A stretch of 64,000 nt of DNA, from the NCBI RefSeq assembly GCF_900177545.1, contig NZ_FXBQ01000001.1:1854122-1918121 (forward strand). Reading direction: 5' to 3'. Source of the stretch: Maritimibacter sp. HL-12 (lineage in GTDB: Bacteria > Pseudomonadota > Alphaproteobacteria > Rhodobacterales > Rhodobacteraceae). Each line of letters starts with the position of its first letter. Position 1 is the stretch's first letter. The notes beneath the pieces are model-generated. The model was not told the DNA's origin, ran no database searches, and saw nothing but the letters and a program-made list of their open reading frames with translations. The position numbers were made by a program, and so were the translations under genes. Positions 39,127 through 48,888 of this stretch are shown piece after piece.

Positions 39127-41271
39127 TTGCCGGGACAGGCCGCGACCGCGCTCACCGAATTCGATCCCGAAGAGCTGATCGCGCGGATCCGCAGCTATAA
39201 TCCGAAGTCCAATTCCGAGAAGGTGCTCGAAGCCTTCTACTACGGCATGAAGATGCACGAGGGCCAAACCCGCCATTCCGGCGAGCCCTACTTCACGCAT
39301 CCGGTGGCGGTCGCCCATATCCTCGCCGAGCAGCGGCTCGACGACGCCACGATCATCACCGCGCTGCTGCACGACACGATCGAAGACACCAAGTCGACCT
39401 ATCCCGAAATCGAGCGCCGATTCGGCCGTGACGTGGCCGAACTGGTCGATGGCGTCACCAAGCTCACCAACCTGCAACTCAATTCGAGCGAGACCAAGCA
39501 GGCGGAGAACTTCCGCAAGCTGTTCATGGCGATGTCGAAGGATCTGCGGGTGATCCTCGTCAAGCTTGCCGACCGTCTGCACAACATGCGCACGATCAAG
39601 CACATTCGGCCCGACAAACAGGTGCAGAAAAGCCGCGAGACGATGGATATCTACGCGCCGCTCGCCGGCCGCATGGGTATGCAATGGATGCGCGAGGAGC
39701 TCGAAGACCTCGCTTTCCATGTGCTCAACCCCGAGGGCAGGGCCTCGATCATCCGCCGCTTCATCCGGCTGCAGAAAGAATCGGGCGACGTGATCAACAA
39801 GATCACCGCCGACATCCGGCTTGAACTCGACCGCGCCAGCATCGACGCCGACGTGTTCGGGCGCGCCAAGAAGCCCTATTCGATCTGGCGCAAGATGCAG
39901 CAGAAGGACCAGCCGTTTTCGCGGCTGTCCGACACCTACGGTTTTCGCGTCATCACCCACACCGAGATGGATTGTTACCGCGTGCTCGGGGTGATCCACC
40001 AGCGCTGGCGCGCGGTGCCGGGGCGCTTCAAGGATTACATCAGCCAGCCCAAGTCGAACGGCTACCGCTCGATCCACACCACCGTTTCCGGGCGCGATGG
40101 CAAGCGGGTCGAGGTGCAGATCCGAACCCGCGAAATGCACGAAGTGGCCGAGGCCGGGGTCGCGGCGCACTGGTCCTACCGCGACGGTGTGCGCGCGGAG
40201 AACCCCTTCGCCGTCGATCCCGCCAAGTGGCTGGCCGCGCTGACCGAGCGTTTCGAGAACGCCGAGGATCACGACGATTTCCTCGAACACGTGAAGCTCG
40301 AAATGTATACCGATCAGGTGTTCTGCTTCACCCCGAAGGGCGAGGTGGTCAAGCTCCCGCGCGGGGCCACGCCGCTCGATTTTGCCTATGCGATCCACAC
40401 CAGGATCGGCGACAAATGCGTGGGCGCCAAGGTCGATGGCATCCGCGTGCCGCTGTGGACGCGGATCAAGAACGGCCAGTCGGTCGAGATCGTCACCGCC
40501 GAGGGCCAGAGCCCGCAGGCCACGTGGCTCGATATCGTGGTGACCGGCCGCGCCAAGAGCGCGATCCGCCGGCGCTTGCGGGAGGAAGACCGCGAGCGTT
40601 TCATCAAGCTCGGGCGCGAACTGGCGCGGGTGGCCTTCGAACACGTTGGCCGCCGCGCCACCGACAAGGCGCTGGGAACCGCCGCCAAGCAGCTTGGCCT
40701 TGGCACCACCGGCGAGTTGCTCGCCCAGCTTGGCTCCGCCGAGCTTGCGGCGCGCGACGTTGTGGCGGTGCTCTACCCGGAGGCCCGCGAGGGTGGCGAG
40801 ATCGACGGCAAGCGCGCCGTGGTGGGTCTTGATCCGGGCCAGAGCTTCCAGCTTGCGCAATGCTGCCAGCCGGTGCCGGGCGAGCGCATCGTCGGCATTT
40901 CCTACCGCGGGCGCGGGGTCGTGGTGCATACGATCGACTGCCTGGCGCTCGAAGCGGTGGCCGAGGATTCGGGGCGCTGGGTCGATGTGCAATGGCACTC
41001 GGGCAAGCACGCCGCGGTGCATCCCGTGAGCCTCGAGTTGACGATCGCCAACGACGCCGGGGTTCTGGGGCGAATCTGCTCGTTGATCGGCGAGCAGAAG
41101 GCCAATATCTCGGACCTCAGGTTCGTTGACCGCAAGCCCGACTATTTCCGGATTGTCATCGACGTCGATCTGCGCGACATCGAACACCTGCACGCGGTGA
41201 TGCTGGTGCTTGAGGCCGACAGCGACGTGGCCGAGATCCGGCGGCACCGGGATTTGTCGCGCGCCCCGTAA
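39127..41271 (+). CDS. bifunctional (p)ppGpp synthetase/hydrolase (Rsh)
   Basis: 714 residues, full length. Domains in order: HD hydrolase (about 30-190; GEPYFTHPVAVAHILAE, LLHDTIEDT), RelA/SpoT synthetase (about 240-360; RVITHTEMDCYRVLGVIHQR, KSNGYRSIHTTV), TGS (about 395-460; FTPKGEVVKLPRGATPLDFA) and C-terminal ACT (SLIGEQKANISDLRF). HD motifs are intact, so it can both make and degrade ppGpp. I use the TTG start at 39127, 11 bases after rpoZ; no ATG or GTG lies closer to the conserved N-terminus. Confidence 0.96.
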   Translation: MPGQAATALTEFDPEELIARIRSYNPKSNSEKVLEAFYYGMKMHEGQTRHSGEPYFTHPVAVAHILAEQRLDDATIITALLHDTIEDTKSTYPEIERRFGRDVAELVDGVTKLTNLQLNSSETKQAENFRKLFMAMSKDLRVILVKLADRLHNMRTIKHIRPDKQVQKSRETMDIYAPLAGRMGMQWMREELEDLAFHVLNPEGRASIIRRFIRLQKESGDVINKITADIRLELDRASIDADVFGRAKKPYSIWRKMQQKDQPFSRLSDTYGFRVITHTEMDCYRVLGVIHQRWRAVPGRFKDYISQPKSNGYRSIHTTVSGRDGKRVEVQIRTREMHEVAEAGVAAHWSYRDGVRAENPFAVDPAKWLAALTERFENAEDHDDFLEHVKLEMYTDQVFCFTPKGEVVKLPRGATPLDFAYAIHTRIGDKCVGAKVDGIRVPLWTRIKNGQSVEIVTAEGQSPQATWLDIVVTGRAKSAIRRRLREEDRERFIKLGRELARVAFEHVGRRATDKALGTAAKQLGLGTTGELLAQLGSAELAARDVVAVLYPEAREGGEIDGKRAVVGLDPGQSFQLAQCCQPVPGERIVGISYRGRGVVVHTIDCLALEAVAEDSGRWVDVQWHSGKHAAVHPVSLELTIANDAGVLGRICSLIGEQKANISDLRFVDRKPDYFRIVIDVDLRDIEHLHAVMLVLEADSDVAEIRRHRDLSRAP

Positions 41272-41292
41272 CCCAACAGCCCGGAGGGTCCG

Positions 41293-41943
41293 GTGTTCAA
41301 ACGCAACCCGCGCTCCTACGCAAGGACCGTGCTGGAGTTCTTCTATCCGCGCGGCGGTTGGTATCGTGCGGCGCGTTACGTGATTCATCGGATTCGCCGC
41401 CTGCCAGACCCGGCGCACCGGATCGCGCGCGGGGTTTCGGCCGGCGTATTCGTCTGCTTCACCCCCCTGTTCGGCCTGCATTTTCTGAGCGCGGCAATGA
41501 TCGCCTGGGTGATCCGGGGCAATATCTTCGCCGCGCTCCTCGCCACCTTCTTCGGCAACCCGCTAACCTTCCCGCTGATCGCCGAGGTATCGCTGCGGCT
41601 CGGCTCGCGCATCCTCGACCAGCCCCTGCGCATTCACCTGCCGCGGATGGTGGAAGCTTTCGGCCAGGCCGCGGGCGATCTCTGGCGCAATCTGCTGACC
41701 ATCGTCTTCACCTCCGGCGATGCCGACTGGACCCGGATTGCCCAGTTTTGGGACAGCGTGATGCTGCCCTATCTCGTCGGCGGCATCCTGCCCGGCCTCG
41801 GCATGGCCGCCCTGGCTTATTTCCTGACGACACCGCTGATCAACGCCTATCAGAAGGCCCGGATAAAGCGGCTGCGCAAACGCTACGCCAAGCGCCTGGC
41901 CGAGAGTGCGGCAAGGGCTGACGCCGACGACGAGGCGCGCTAG
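41293..41943 (+). CDS. DUF2062 membrane protein
   Basis: 216 residues. The N-terminal YPRGGWYRAARYVIHRIRRL and GVSAGVFVCFTPLFGLHF with FFGNPLTFPLI are typical of DUF2062 proteins. Three or more membrane helices and a basic C-terminal tail are seen. Function unknown. It follows rsh by 21 bases with GGAGG upstream and is in the rpoZ-acpS operon. Confidence 0.92.
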   Translation: MFKRNPRSYARTVLEFFYPRGGWYRAARYVIHRIRRLPDPAHRIARGVSAGVFVCFTPLFGLHFLSAAMIAWVIRGNIFAALLATFFGNPLTFPLIAEVSLRLGSRILDQPLRIHLPRMVEAFGQAAGDLWRNLLTIVFTSGDADWTRIAQFWDSVMLPYLVGGILPGLGMAALAYFLTTPLINAYQKARIKRLRKRYAKRLAESAARADADDEAR

Positions 41944-41975
41944 GCTCGCGCCGAATCCACGAGGGAATCGCTATC

Positions 41976-42725
41976 ATGCAAACGCTTGGCAAGCTCAGAC
42001 TGGGCGTCAACATCGACCACGTCGCCACCGTGCGCAACGCGCGCGGCGCGGCCTATCCCGACCCCGTGCGCGCGGCAAGGCTCGCCGAGCAGGCGGGCGC
42101 CGACGGCATCACCGCGCACCTGCGCGAAGATCGGCGGCACATCTCCGACCACGACATCGAGGCGCTGATGGCGGCCCTGAACCTGCCCCTGAACCTCGAA
42201 ATGGCCGCGACCGACGAGATGCAGGCAATCGCCTTGCGCCATGTGCCCCACGCGGTCTGCATCGTGCCCGAGAACCGCCAGGAAGTGACCACCGAGGGCG
42301 GGCTCGACGTGGCCCGGCAGGAAAACCGGCTTGGCGATTTCATCGCGCCGCTGCGCGAAGCGGGGATGCGCGTGAGCCTGTTCATCGGCCATGAAACCGA
42401 GCAGATCGAGGCTGCCGCGCGGATCGGCGCGGCGGTGGTGGAACTGCACACCGGTGCCTATTGCGATTTCCACTACGCCGGCGAGGAAAGCCGGCGCGAC
42501 ACCGAGCTGGCCCGGCTCGCCGAAGCGGCCGCGCTGGCCCACAGCCTCGGCCTCGAGGTTCACGCTGGCCACGGCCTGACCTACGACACGGTGAAACAGG
42601 TCGCGGCCTTTCCCGAGGTGATGGAACTGAACATCGGCCATTTCCTCGTCGGCGAAGCGATCTTTCGCGGCCTTGAAAGCGCGATCTCCGAGATGCGCCG
42701 CCTGATGGAAGAGGCGCGGGCATGA
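41976..42725 (+). CDS. pdxJ: pyridoxine 5'-phosphate synthase
   Basis: 249 residues. Makes PNP from 1-deoxyxylulose-5-phosphate and 3-amino-2-oxopropyl phosphate in vitamin B6 synthesis. Motifs [32 protein letters not shown] and [18 protein letters not shown] are characteristic. The last codons overlap the start of a 37-residue ORF by 4 bases. Confidence 0.97.
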   Translation: MQTLGKLRLGVNIDHVATVRNARGAAYPDPVRAARLAEQAGADGITAHLREDRRHISDHDIEALMAALNLPLNLEMAATDEMQAIALRHVPHAVCIVPENRQEVTTEGGLDVARQENRLGDFIAPLREAGMRVSLFIGHETEQIEAAARIGAAVVELHTGAYCDFHYAGEESRRDTELARLAEAAALAHSLGLEVHAGHGLTYDTVKQVAAFPEVMELNIGHFLVGEAIFRGLESAISEMRRLMEEARA

Positions 42726-42835
42726 CGGCGCTGGCGGCGGCTGCCTTCTCGTCTGTGCCGAAAGACCGGCCAGGCTTTCGCCTGACGCGGGCCATCGGTG
42801 CCATCGTGGCGCGGATCGAGCGGGCTGGGCCATGA
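42722..42835 (+). CDS. possible 37-residue peptide between pdxJ and acpS
   Basis: An ORF starting [18 protein letters not shown] and ending ARIERAGP. It overlaps pdxJ by ATGA at its start and acpS by ATGA at its end, so it fills the gap exactly. A short hydrophobic start and a basic helix are seen. It may be a real small protein, or a chance frame that lets ribosomes run from pdxJ to acpS. Homology is not recognised. Confidence 0.4.
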   Translation: MTALAAAAFSSVPKDRPGFRLTRAIGAIVARIERAGP

Positions 42836-43233
42836 TCCTCGGCATCGGCACAGATCTGGCCAATATCGAGCGTATCGCCGGCGTGCTGGCGCGCCACGGC
42901 GACCGTTTCCGCAACCGGGTGTTCACCGAGGTGGAACAGGCCAAGGCCGAGCGCCGCGCCGATGTGGCGGGCACCTATGCCAAGCGCTGGGCCGCCAAGG
43001 AGGCCTGTTCCAAGGCGCTGGGCACCGGCCTGCGCATGGGTATCGCTTGGAAAGACATGGGCGTTTCCAACCTGCGCAGCGGCCAGCCCGAGATGCACCT
43101 CACCGGCTGGGCCGCCGAGCGCCTCGCCGAGATGACACCGCCCGGACACGCGGCCAGAGTTCACGTCAGCCTCACCGACGATCACCCCTGGGCACAAGCC
43201 TTCGTGCTGATCGAAGCCCGCCCGATTGCTTGA
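42832..43233 (+). CDS. acpS: holo-[acyl-carrier-protein] synthase
   Basis: 133 residues. Transfers 4'-phosphopantetheine from CoA to acyl carrier protein. The magnesium-binding [12 protein letters not shown] and [15 protein letters not shown] motifs are present, with ALIEARPIA-type end. It lies between pdxJ and lepB, the order usual in Rhodobacteraceae. Confidence 0.96.
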   Translation: MILGIGTDLANIERIAGVLARHGDRFRNRVFTEVEQAKAERRADVAGTYAKRWAAKEACSKALGTGLRMGIAWKDMGVSNLRSGQPEMHLTGWAAERLAEMTPPGHAARVHVSLTDDHPWAQAFVLIEARPIA

Positions 43234-43288
43234 CACGCGCCGGGCCTCCCCTCATATCGCCTCAACCCCAGCAAAAAGGCAGCACATC

Positions 43289-44071
43289 ATGGCCGAGAAG
43301 AAAGACGGCATCCTGGAGACGGTGAAAACGATCTTCTGGGCCCTCCTGATCGCGGGTGTGTTCCGCACCCTGTTCTTCCAGCCGTTCTTCATCCCCACCG
43401 GGTCGATGAAAGACACGCTGCTGATCGGCGATTTCGTGTTCGTCAACAAGATGGCCTACGGCTACTCGCGCTATTCCTGCCCCTTCGCGATGTGCCCGAT
43501 CCCGGGGCGGATCATGGGGTCGGAACCCGAGCGCGGCGAAATCGTGGTGTTTCGCCATCCCACGCTCAACACCGATTACGTCAAGCGCGTGATCGGCCTG
43601 CCGGGCGACCGGATCCAGCTGCGGGACGGGTTGCTCTACATCAACGGCGAGGTTGCGTCGCAGGAAGCCGCGGGCACCTTCGAGGAAGTCTTCGAGCGGC
43701 AGGGCAGCTTCGGGACCGTGCCGAAATGTTCCAACGGGTCAGTCGGTGAAGGCGCCATCTGCACCAAGGAGCGGTCGACCGAGACCCTGCCGGGCGGGCG
43801 CAACCACGCAGTGCTCAACGTGCAGGATTATCAGGGCTTCCCCGACAACACCGATACCTACACCGTGCCCGAGGGCCATTTCTTCTTCATGGGCGACAAC
43901 CGCGACAACTCGACCGACAGCCGGGTGGACCAGCGCGCGGGCGGTGTCGGCATGGTGCCCTATGAATACCTGCTGGGCCGGGTCGATCGGGTGATGTTCT
44001 CCTCCGCCGGCAAACGCCTCGTCTATTTCTGGACATGGCGCGGCGACCGCTTCTTCAAGAAGGTGGAATGA
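43289..44071 (+). CDS. lepB: signal peptidase I
   Basis: 260 residues. An N-terminal membrane helix ([17 protein letters not shown]) precedes the catalytic serine in [11 protein letters not shown]; the catalytic lysine is in [12 protein letters not shown], and [12 protein letters not shown] is the conserved box E. It cleaves Sec signal peptides on the outer face of the inner membrane. A periplasmic insert with two cysteines ([12 protein letters not shown]) is seen. Coupled to rnc by ATGA. Confidence 0.96.
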   Translation: MAEKKDGILETVKTIFWALLIAGVFRTLFFQPFFIPTGSMKDTLLIGDFVFVNKMAYGYSRYSCPFAMCPIPGRIMGSEPERGEIVVFRHPTLNTDYVKRVIGLPGDRIQLRDGLLYINGEVASQEAAGTFEEVFERQGSFGTVPKCSNGSVGEGAICTKERSTETLPGGRNHAVLNVQDYQGFPDNTDTYTVPEGHFFFMGDNRDNSTDSRVDQRAGGVGMVPYEYLLGRVDRVMFSSAGKRLVYFWTWRGDRFFKKVE

Positions 44072-44754
44072 AGCTCTCGGCTGAACTGAAGGCCTTCGCG
44101 GGCCGGATCGGGCACGACTTCGCCCGGCCCGGCCTCTTGATCCGCGCGCTCACCCATGGCTCGTTTTCGTCCGAAACGCGGCCCGACAACCAGCGCCTCG
44201 AGTTCCTCGGCGACCGGGTGCTCGGCCTGGTGATGGCCGAGGCGATGCTGGCCGCCGACCGCGACGCCACCGAGGGCCAGCTTGCCCCCCGGTTCAACGC
44301 GCTGGTACGCAAGGAAGCCTGCGCCGACGTCGCCCGCGAGGTCGATCTCGGCGCGGTGCTGAAACTGGGGCGCTCCGAGATGATGTCGGGCGGGCGGCGC
44401 AAGCAGGCACTGCTCGGCGACGCGATGGAAGCGGTGATCGCCGCGGTCTATCTCGACGCCGGGTTCGAGGCCGCGCGCGCGGTAATCCTGCGGCTCTGGG
44501 GCAAGCGGATCGAGACCGTCGAGGCCGATGCGCGCGATGCCAAGACCAGCCTCCAGGAATGGGCGCAGGCGCGCGGGCTCCCGCCGCCAAGCTACGCCGA
44601 GCTGTCGCGCGAGGGGCCCGACCACGCGCCCGAGTTCACCATCGAGGCCCGGCTCGAAAGCGGCGAGGCGGCGAATGCGCGCGCCACCTCGAAACGCGCG
44701 GCCGAGCAGGCGGCGGCCAAGGCCCTGCTGGATCGGCTGGAGGGCCGCCAATGA
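44068..44754 (+). CDS. rnc: ribonuclease III
   Basis: 228 residues. Cleaves double-stranded RNA, including rRNA precursors. The catalytic signature [16 protein letters not shown] and [16 protein letters not shown] supply the metal ligands; a C-terminal double-stranded RNA-binding domain ([37 protein letters not shown]) follows. Sits in the lepB-rnc-era operon with ATGA overlaps on both sides. Confidence 0.97.
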   Translation: MKLSAELKAFAGRIGHDFARPGLLIRALTHGSFSSETRPDNQRLEFLGDRVLGLVMAEAMLAADRDATEGQLAPRFNALVRKEACADVAREVDLGAVLKLGRSEMMSGGRRKQALLGDAMEAVIAAVYLDAGFEAARAVILRLWGKRIETVEADARDAKTSLQEWAQARGLPPPSYAELSREGPDHAPEFTIEARLESGEAANARATSKRAAEQAAAKALLDRLEGRQ

Positions 44755-45200
44755 TCGGCGAACGCGAGATCAGCGGTTTCGAGGCCCTGTTCGAGACGAT
44801 GCGCCCCTCTCGCAGCCCGTGGTGGGTGATCGGCCCCGCCGCCGCGGCACTCTACGGGATCGACGTCGGCGACCTCGAACGGATCGACGTTGTGGTCGCC
44901 CCCGGCGATGCACGCGCGCTTGAGGGCCGCATCGACTGCCACAAGGAACGCCGCCACGGCACCGCGCTCTTGCGCGCCCGCACCACGCTGGCGACTCACC
45001 TCGGCGCCATGCCCGTGATCTTTCATTCCTGGCTCGAAGCGCGGTTCGGGGGCGAGTGGCGTCCGCTCAAGATCGAAACCCGCAAACCGATCGAGGTGGG
45101 CGAGGCGCTGATACCGGTGCCCGCCCGTGACGAGCTGGCCGCCATGCTTGCGGCCTACGGGACAGGCAACGAACGGGCGCTGGCAAAGGCGCTGAACTGA
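44751..45200 (+). CDS. hypothetical protein, possible nucleotidyltransferase-like fold
   Basis: 149 residues. Opening segment [20 protein letters not shown] followed by [17 protein letters not shown] looks like the start of a minimal nucleotidyltransferase (G-aware helix, then D-x-D-type strand), but the usual GSRARG motif is missing, so activity is doubtful. The C-terminus ([24 protein letters not shown]) is helical. Overlaps rnc by 4 bases. Conserved placement in this operon is plausible; the function is not known. Confidence 0.7.
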   Translation: MIGEREISGFEALFETMRPSRSPWWVIGPAAAALYGIDVGDLERIDVVVAPGDARALEGRIDCHKERRHGTALLRARTTLATHLGAMPVIFHSWLEARFGGEWRPLKIETRKPIEVGEALIPVPARDELAAMLAAYGTGNERALAKALN

Positions 45201-45268
45201 GACAGGCCTTGCGTCGGGCAAGCCCTTGCGGCCCGACCCTTGGCTATTTCGAAGTATCGGAGGAAGAC

Positions 45269-45697
45269 ATGCCGAGCGCGACACCGATCCAGAAATTCGA
45301 GATCACCGCCGACGAGATCGACGCGCTGGTGGCGCTGTTCTACGAGCGCATCCGCGCCCACCCGATGCTCGGCCCGATCTTCGCCCGCGCCATCGCTCCC
45401 GAAGACGGGCCGGAATGGCGCGCCCACGAGGCGCGCATCGCCGCGTTCTGGCGCAACGCGATCGGGATCGACCGCAGCTATGACGGCAACCCGATGCAGG
45501 TGCACCGCGCCAACCGCGATATTCATCCCGGCATGTTCTCGCCGTGGCTCGATCTGTTCCACGCCACCGCATCCGAGGTTCTGAGCCCCGAAAAGGCGGC
45601 GGGCATCGGCGCGCTCGCCGAGAAGATCGGCCAGAGCCTGCGCTACGGCGTGACCATGCGCGACGACGTGCGCGGCGCGCCGCCGGTCCTGCGCTGA
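45269..45697 (+). CDS. group III truncated haemoglobin
   Basis: 142 residues. Features include ALVALFYERIRAHPMLGPIF, the distal and proximal segments HEARIAAFWRNAIGI and VHRANRDIHPGMFSPWLDLF (proximal histidine), as in the trHbP group. It binds haem and may handle oxygen, NO or peroxide. GGAGGAAG lies upstream of the ATG. It sits between the rnc-linked gene and era, not a classical member of that operon. Confidence 0.92.
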   Translation: MPSATPIQKFEITADEIDALVALFYERIRAHPMLGPIFARAIAPEDGPEWRAHEARIAAFWRNAIGIDRSYDGNPMQVHRANRDIHPGMFSPWLDLFHATASEVLSPEKAAGIGALAEKIGQSLRYGVTMRDDVRGAPPVLR

Positions 45698-45744
45698 AAC
45701 GTGGCCACTGGCGCGATCCGCCGATTTGGTCTAAGCCCGCCCGC

Positions 45745-46653
45745 ATGAGCACAAAAGCCGGATTTGTCGCCCTCATAGGCGAACCCAACGCGGGAAAATC
45801 GACGCTGACGAATTACCTCGTCGGCGCGAAGGTCTCGATCGTGACCCACAAGGTCCAGACCACCCGCGCGCGCATTCGCGGCGTGGCGATGGCGGGCGAT
45901 GCCCAGATCGTGCTGGTCGATACCCCCGGCCTGTTCCGCCCGCGCCGCCGGCTTGATCGGGCGATGGTCGCCGCGGCCTGGGCCGGCGTGGCCGATGCCG
46001 ACGTGGTGGTGCTGCTGATCGAGGCCCACCGCGGGATCACGCCGGGCGTCGAGAGCATTCTCGAAGGGCTTTCCAACCTGCCCAAGGGCCGCGTCGTGGC
46101 GCTGGCGCTCAACAAGATCGACAAGGTCCGCTCCGAGGTGCTTCTGGGCCTTGCGAAAGAGATGAACGAGCGCTTCGCTTTCGTGAAAACCTTCATGATC
46201 TCCGCCGAAAAGGGCTATGGCGTGACGGAGTTGAAGGGCTGGCTTGCCGACCAGATGCCCGAAAGCCCGTGGCTCTACCCCGAAGACCAGATTGCCGATC
46301 TGCCGCTTCGGATGATCGCCGCCGAGATGACGCGCGAAAAGCTCACGCTCCGTCTCCACCAGGAACTGCCCTACCAGCTCACGGTTGAGACCGAGAACTG
46401 GGAAGAACGCGATGACGGCTCTGCCCGGATCGACCAGATCGTCTACGTGGCCCGCGATGGCCACAAGGGGATCGTGCTGGGCAAGAAGGGCGAGACGATC
46501 AAGGCGGTGAGCCAGGCGTCGCGGGCCGAGCTCGAAGAGTTTCTCGGCCGCAAGGTACACCTGTTCCTGCAGGTCAAGGTGCGCCCGAACTGGCTCGAAG
46601 AGGCCGAGCGCTACTCCGAGATGGGCCTGAACTTCAGGGACGGGAATACGTGA
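45745..46653 (+). CDS. era: GTPase Era
   Basis: 302 residues. G1 is GEPNAGKST, G3 DTPG in LVDTPGLF, G4 NKID, with the TTRARIRGVAM switch region; the C-terminal KH domain (KGIVLGKKGETIKAVSQASR) binds 16S rRNA. Needed for 30S maturation and cell-cycle control. Downstream gene overlaps by 4 bases (GTGA). Confidence 0.97.
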   Translation: MSTKAGFVALIGEPNAGKSTLTNYLVGAKVSIVTHKVQTTRARIRGVAMAGDAQIVLVDTPGLFRPRRRLDRAMVAAAWAGVADADVVVLLIEAHRGITPGVESILEGLSNLPKGRVVALALNKIDKVRSEVLLGLAKEMNERFAFVKTFMISAEKGYGVTELKGWLADQMPESPWLYPEDQIADLPLRMIAAEMTREKLTLRLHQELPYQLTVETENWEERDDGSARIDQIVYVARDGHKGIVLGKKGETIKAVSQASRAELEEFLGRKVHLFLQVKVRPNWLEEAERYSEMGLNFRDGNT

Positions 46654-47141
46654 GTGACACACCTAAACTAGCCACCCATGCAACGGGTGCGCTTTTTAAG
46701 CTGTCCGTCGATATCCTTGAAGAATTGCGCGCGCGCGATATCGTGAGGAGCGCCAACAACCCAACTGGGGATTACGGCGAATACTTGTTCTGCCGCGCTT
46801 TCGGCTGGAGTCAGGAAGCCAATTCAAAGGCGGGCTATGACGCGATTGATGCGCAGGGCACCCGAATCCAGATCAAGGCCCGCCGTCCCCACCGGCGCAA
46901 CCCGTCGCGTCAACTCTCTGGAATTCGAAATATCGAGGCTCGCCCATTTGACCTGCTCGCGGGCGTCATCTTTTCCGAAGACTTCACGGTTGCCAAGGCT
47001 GCGCTTGTACCCTTCGAACTGGTCCGTTCCCACGCGCGCCGATCGGATCACACCAACAGCGCCCTTTTCTATCTGCGCGATGAGGTCTGGACTTGGGATG
47101 GTGTGCGCGATGTCACCCAACCCCTGAGGGATGTGGAATGA
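46650..47141 (+). CDS. putative restriction-endonuclease-like protein, possibly acquired
   Basis: 163 residues from the GTG at 46650, overlapping the era stop. It has a nuclease-like pattern: GDYGEYLFCRAFGWSQEANS, KAGYDAIDAQGTRIQIKARRP (acidic residue followed by Q-x-K), then NIEARPFDLLAGVIFSEDF. This resembles small PD-(D/E)XK-type proteins; a cognate methylase is not seen. Its base composition is lower in GC than its neighbours and it separates era from DUF1491, so insertion by transfer is likely. Confidence 0.65.
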   Translation: MSDTPKLATHATGALFKLSVDILEELRARDIVRSANNPTGDYGEYLFCRAFGWSQEANSKAGYDAIDAQGTRIQIKARRPHRRNPSRQLSGIRNIEARPFDLLAGVIFSEDFTVAKAALVPFELVRSHARRSDHTNSALFYLRDEVWTWDGVRDVTQPLRDVE

Positions 47142-47470
47142 CCCGACTTGCCGCGGGCGTCTGGGTTTCGGCCTACCTCGCTCGGCTGCAGGCCGAGGGT
47201 ATCCCGGTCTACGTCGTGGCCCGCGGCGACGCGACGGCGGGCGCGGTGCTGGTGAAGCTCGCCACGCTGGACGGCAAGGCGGTTGCGTTTCAACGGGTGG
47301 CCGACCTGATGACTGGCGCGCGCAAGTGGGACGTGCTGGCCGAGGGGGCGGAGGCGGAGGTGGATGCCGCCATTGCCCGCCAGCGCGGTTTCGATCCCGA
47401 TCTCTGGGTGATCGAGGTGGAAGATGCCCGCGGGCGGCACATGCTCGACGAGCCAGGGCTCAGCGAGTGA
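47138..47470 (+). CDS. DUF1491 family protein
   Basis: 110 residues. Family features: VWVSAYLARLQAEGIPVYVV, GDATAGAVLVKLATLDG and GFDPDLWVIEVEDARGRHML. It is common near recO and era in alphaproteobacteria; function unknown. It overlaps the previous gene by ATGA and its last 11 bases overlap the tail of the opposite-strand gene. Confidence 0.92.
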   Translation: MTRLAAGVWVSAYLARLQAEGIPVYVVARGDATAGAVLVKLATLDGKAVAFQRVADLMTGARKWDVLAEGAEAEVDAAIARQRGFDPDLWVIEVEDARGRHMLDEPGLSE

Positions 47471-48071
47471 GTGCCTTGGCGCTTCCGACCATCGCCAGCC
47501 CGCCGAGAAAGAACGCAACCGTGAGACCGATGCCGTTGAGCGCGACGCCGTCGTAGCCAATCGTGGTCACGTCGAGAAACGGGTAGGGATATCGGCCCGT
47601 CAGGGTCCCGCGAACGAGGGCATAGGCGGTATAGAGCAGGGGCCAGGCGAGCCAGAGCGCGGCATGGCCGACGCGCAGCCCCGGCTTCGGCGCAAACTGC
47701 AGCCACCACAGCGTTACCAGAACCGGAACGGCGCTGTGCAATCCCTGGTCGGCCCACCAGGCCAGGCCAGCCGGGGCCCATAGGCGGGCAAGCAGAAGGT
47801 GGTAGACGATTGCAACGATGATGATCCAGAGGGTCAACCCCGCGAGCCATGCGGACGATGGCGCAGCGCCCCGCACCGCAATGGCGATGAATGTGACGGC
47901 GACAAGTAGGTTGGTCAGCACTGTGAAATAGCCTGTGAGTGCCCAGATCGCGCCGCCGAGACTGCCTGTCAGTCCAAAACTGACGACGGCCTGCGTGGCG
48001 AGCGCGGCGAGCCCGGCAAGCGCGACAAGACCGGCAGAATAACGAGCGGGAGGCGTAAGGACACGGGTCAT
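47460..48071 (-). CDS. Pr6Pr family membrane protein
   Basis: 203 residues with six membrane helices. Recognisable parts are GYFTVLTNLLVAVTFIAIA, WWADQGLHSAVPVLVTLWWL and RGTLTGRYPYPFLDV, as in the Pr6Pr (FAR-17a/AIG1-like) family. Function unknown. It interrupts the era-recO plus-strand series on the opposite strand and starts 73 bases from recO. Confidence 0.85.
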   Translation of the reverse strand: MTRVLTPPARYSAGLVALAGLAALATQAVVSFGLTGSLGGAIWALTGYFTVLTNLLVAVTFIAIAVRGAAPSSAWLAGLTLWIIIVAIVYHLLLARLWAPAGLAWWADQGLHSAVPVLVTLWWLQFAPKPGLRVGHAALWLAWPLLYTAYALVRGTLTGRYPYPFLDVTTIGYDGVALNGIGLTVAFFLGGLAMVGSAKALTR

Positions 48072-48144
48072 AGTGGGAATATCGTGAACGGCGGGGCGCA
48101 GCGCAATACCTTGCATGGGCCGACCACGCGTGAAAGATGCGGGC

Positions 48145-48870
48145 ATGGACTGGCGCGACCAAGGCACGCTTCTCAGCGTCCGCAAACATGGCGAGACCTC
48201 GGCGATCATCGAGGTGTTCACCGCCACCCACGGGCGGCATGCTGGCGTTGTGCGTGGCGGCACTTCGCGCAAGATCGCCCCGATCCTCCAGCCCGGCGCG
48301 CAGCTCGATCTGGCCTGGCGCGCGCGGCTTGAAGACCATATCGGCAGTTTCACCGTTGAGCCGGTGAAGAGCCGCGCGGCAGCGGTGATGGACGACCGCG
48401 CCGCGCTGGCCGGGCTGAACGCGATGACGGCGCTGCTGGCCTTCGCGTTGCCCGAACGCGAGGCCCACCCGAGGCTCTATGCCCGCAGCCTCGCGATGTT
48501 CGATCTGCTCGGCCAAAGCCCGGCCTGGCCCGTCGCTTACCTGCAATGGGAGCTTGCCCTGCTGGAGGAGCTCGGCTTCGGCCTCGATCTCTCCGCCTGT
48601 GCGGTCACCGGCGGGCGCGACGATCTCGCCTTCGTCTCTCCCCGGTCGGGCCGGGCGGTCAGCGCCGAGGGGGCAGGGGAGTGGGCCGACCGGCTCCTGC
48701 CGCTGCCGCCGGAATTGCTGGGGGTTGTCACGCCCGACCTCGCCGGACTTCCCGACGCCTTGCGCACCACCGGGCATTTCCTCCGCCACGGGCTTGCCCA
48801 TTCGCTTGGCGACAAACCCTTGCCCGAAGCGCGGGCGCGGCTGGTCGACCGGCTGGCGCGCCGGGTCTGA
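48145..48870 (+). CDS. recO: DNA repair protein RecO
   Basis: 241 residues. OB-fold N-terminus [20 protein letters not shown] with [17 protein letters not shown], then [22 protein letters not shown] and a C-terminal helical region ([19 protein letters not shown]). It loads RecA with RecR in gap repair. Start ATG 48145 matches the family; an earlier in-frame codon at 48115 is not needed. Confidence 0.95.
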   Translation: MDWRDQGTLLSVRKHGETSAIIEVFTATHGRHAGVVRGGTSRKIAPILQPGAQLDLAWRARLEDHIGSFTVEPVKSRAAAVMDDRAALAGLNAMTALLAFALPEREAHPRLYARSLAMFDLLGQSPAWPVAYLQWELALLEELGFGLDLSACAVTGGRDDLAFVSPRSGRAVSAEGAGEWADRLLPLPPELLGVVTPDLAGLPDALRTTGHFLRHGLAHSLGDKPLPEARARLVDRLARRV

Positions 48871-48888
48871 ACCCGGATTCTGCCCGGC

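Noticed and set aside
39106-41481. 791-codon open frame on the minus strand
   Set aside because: Antisense to rsh over its whole length and without recognisable domains.
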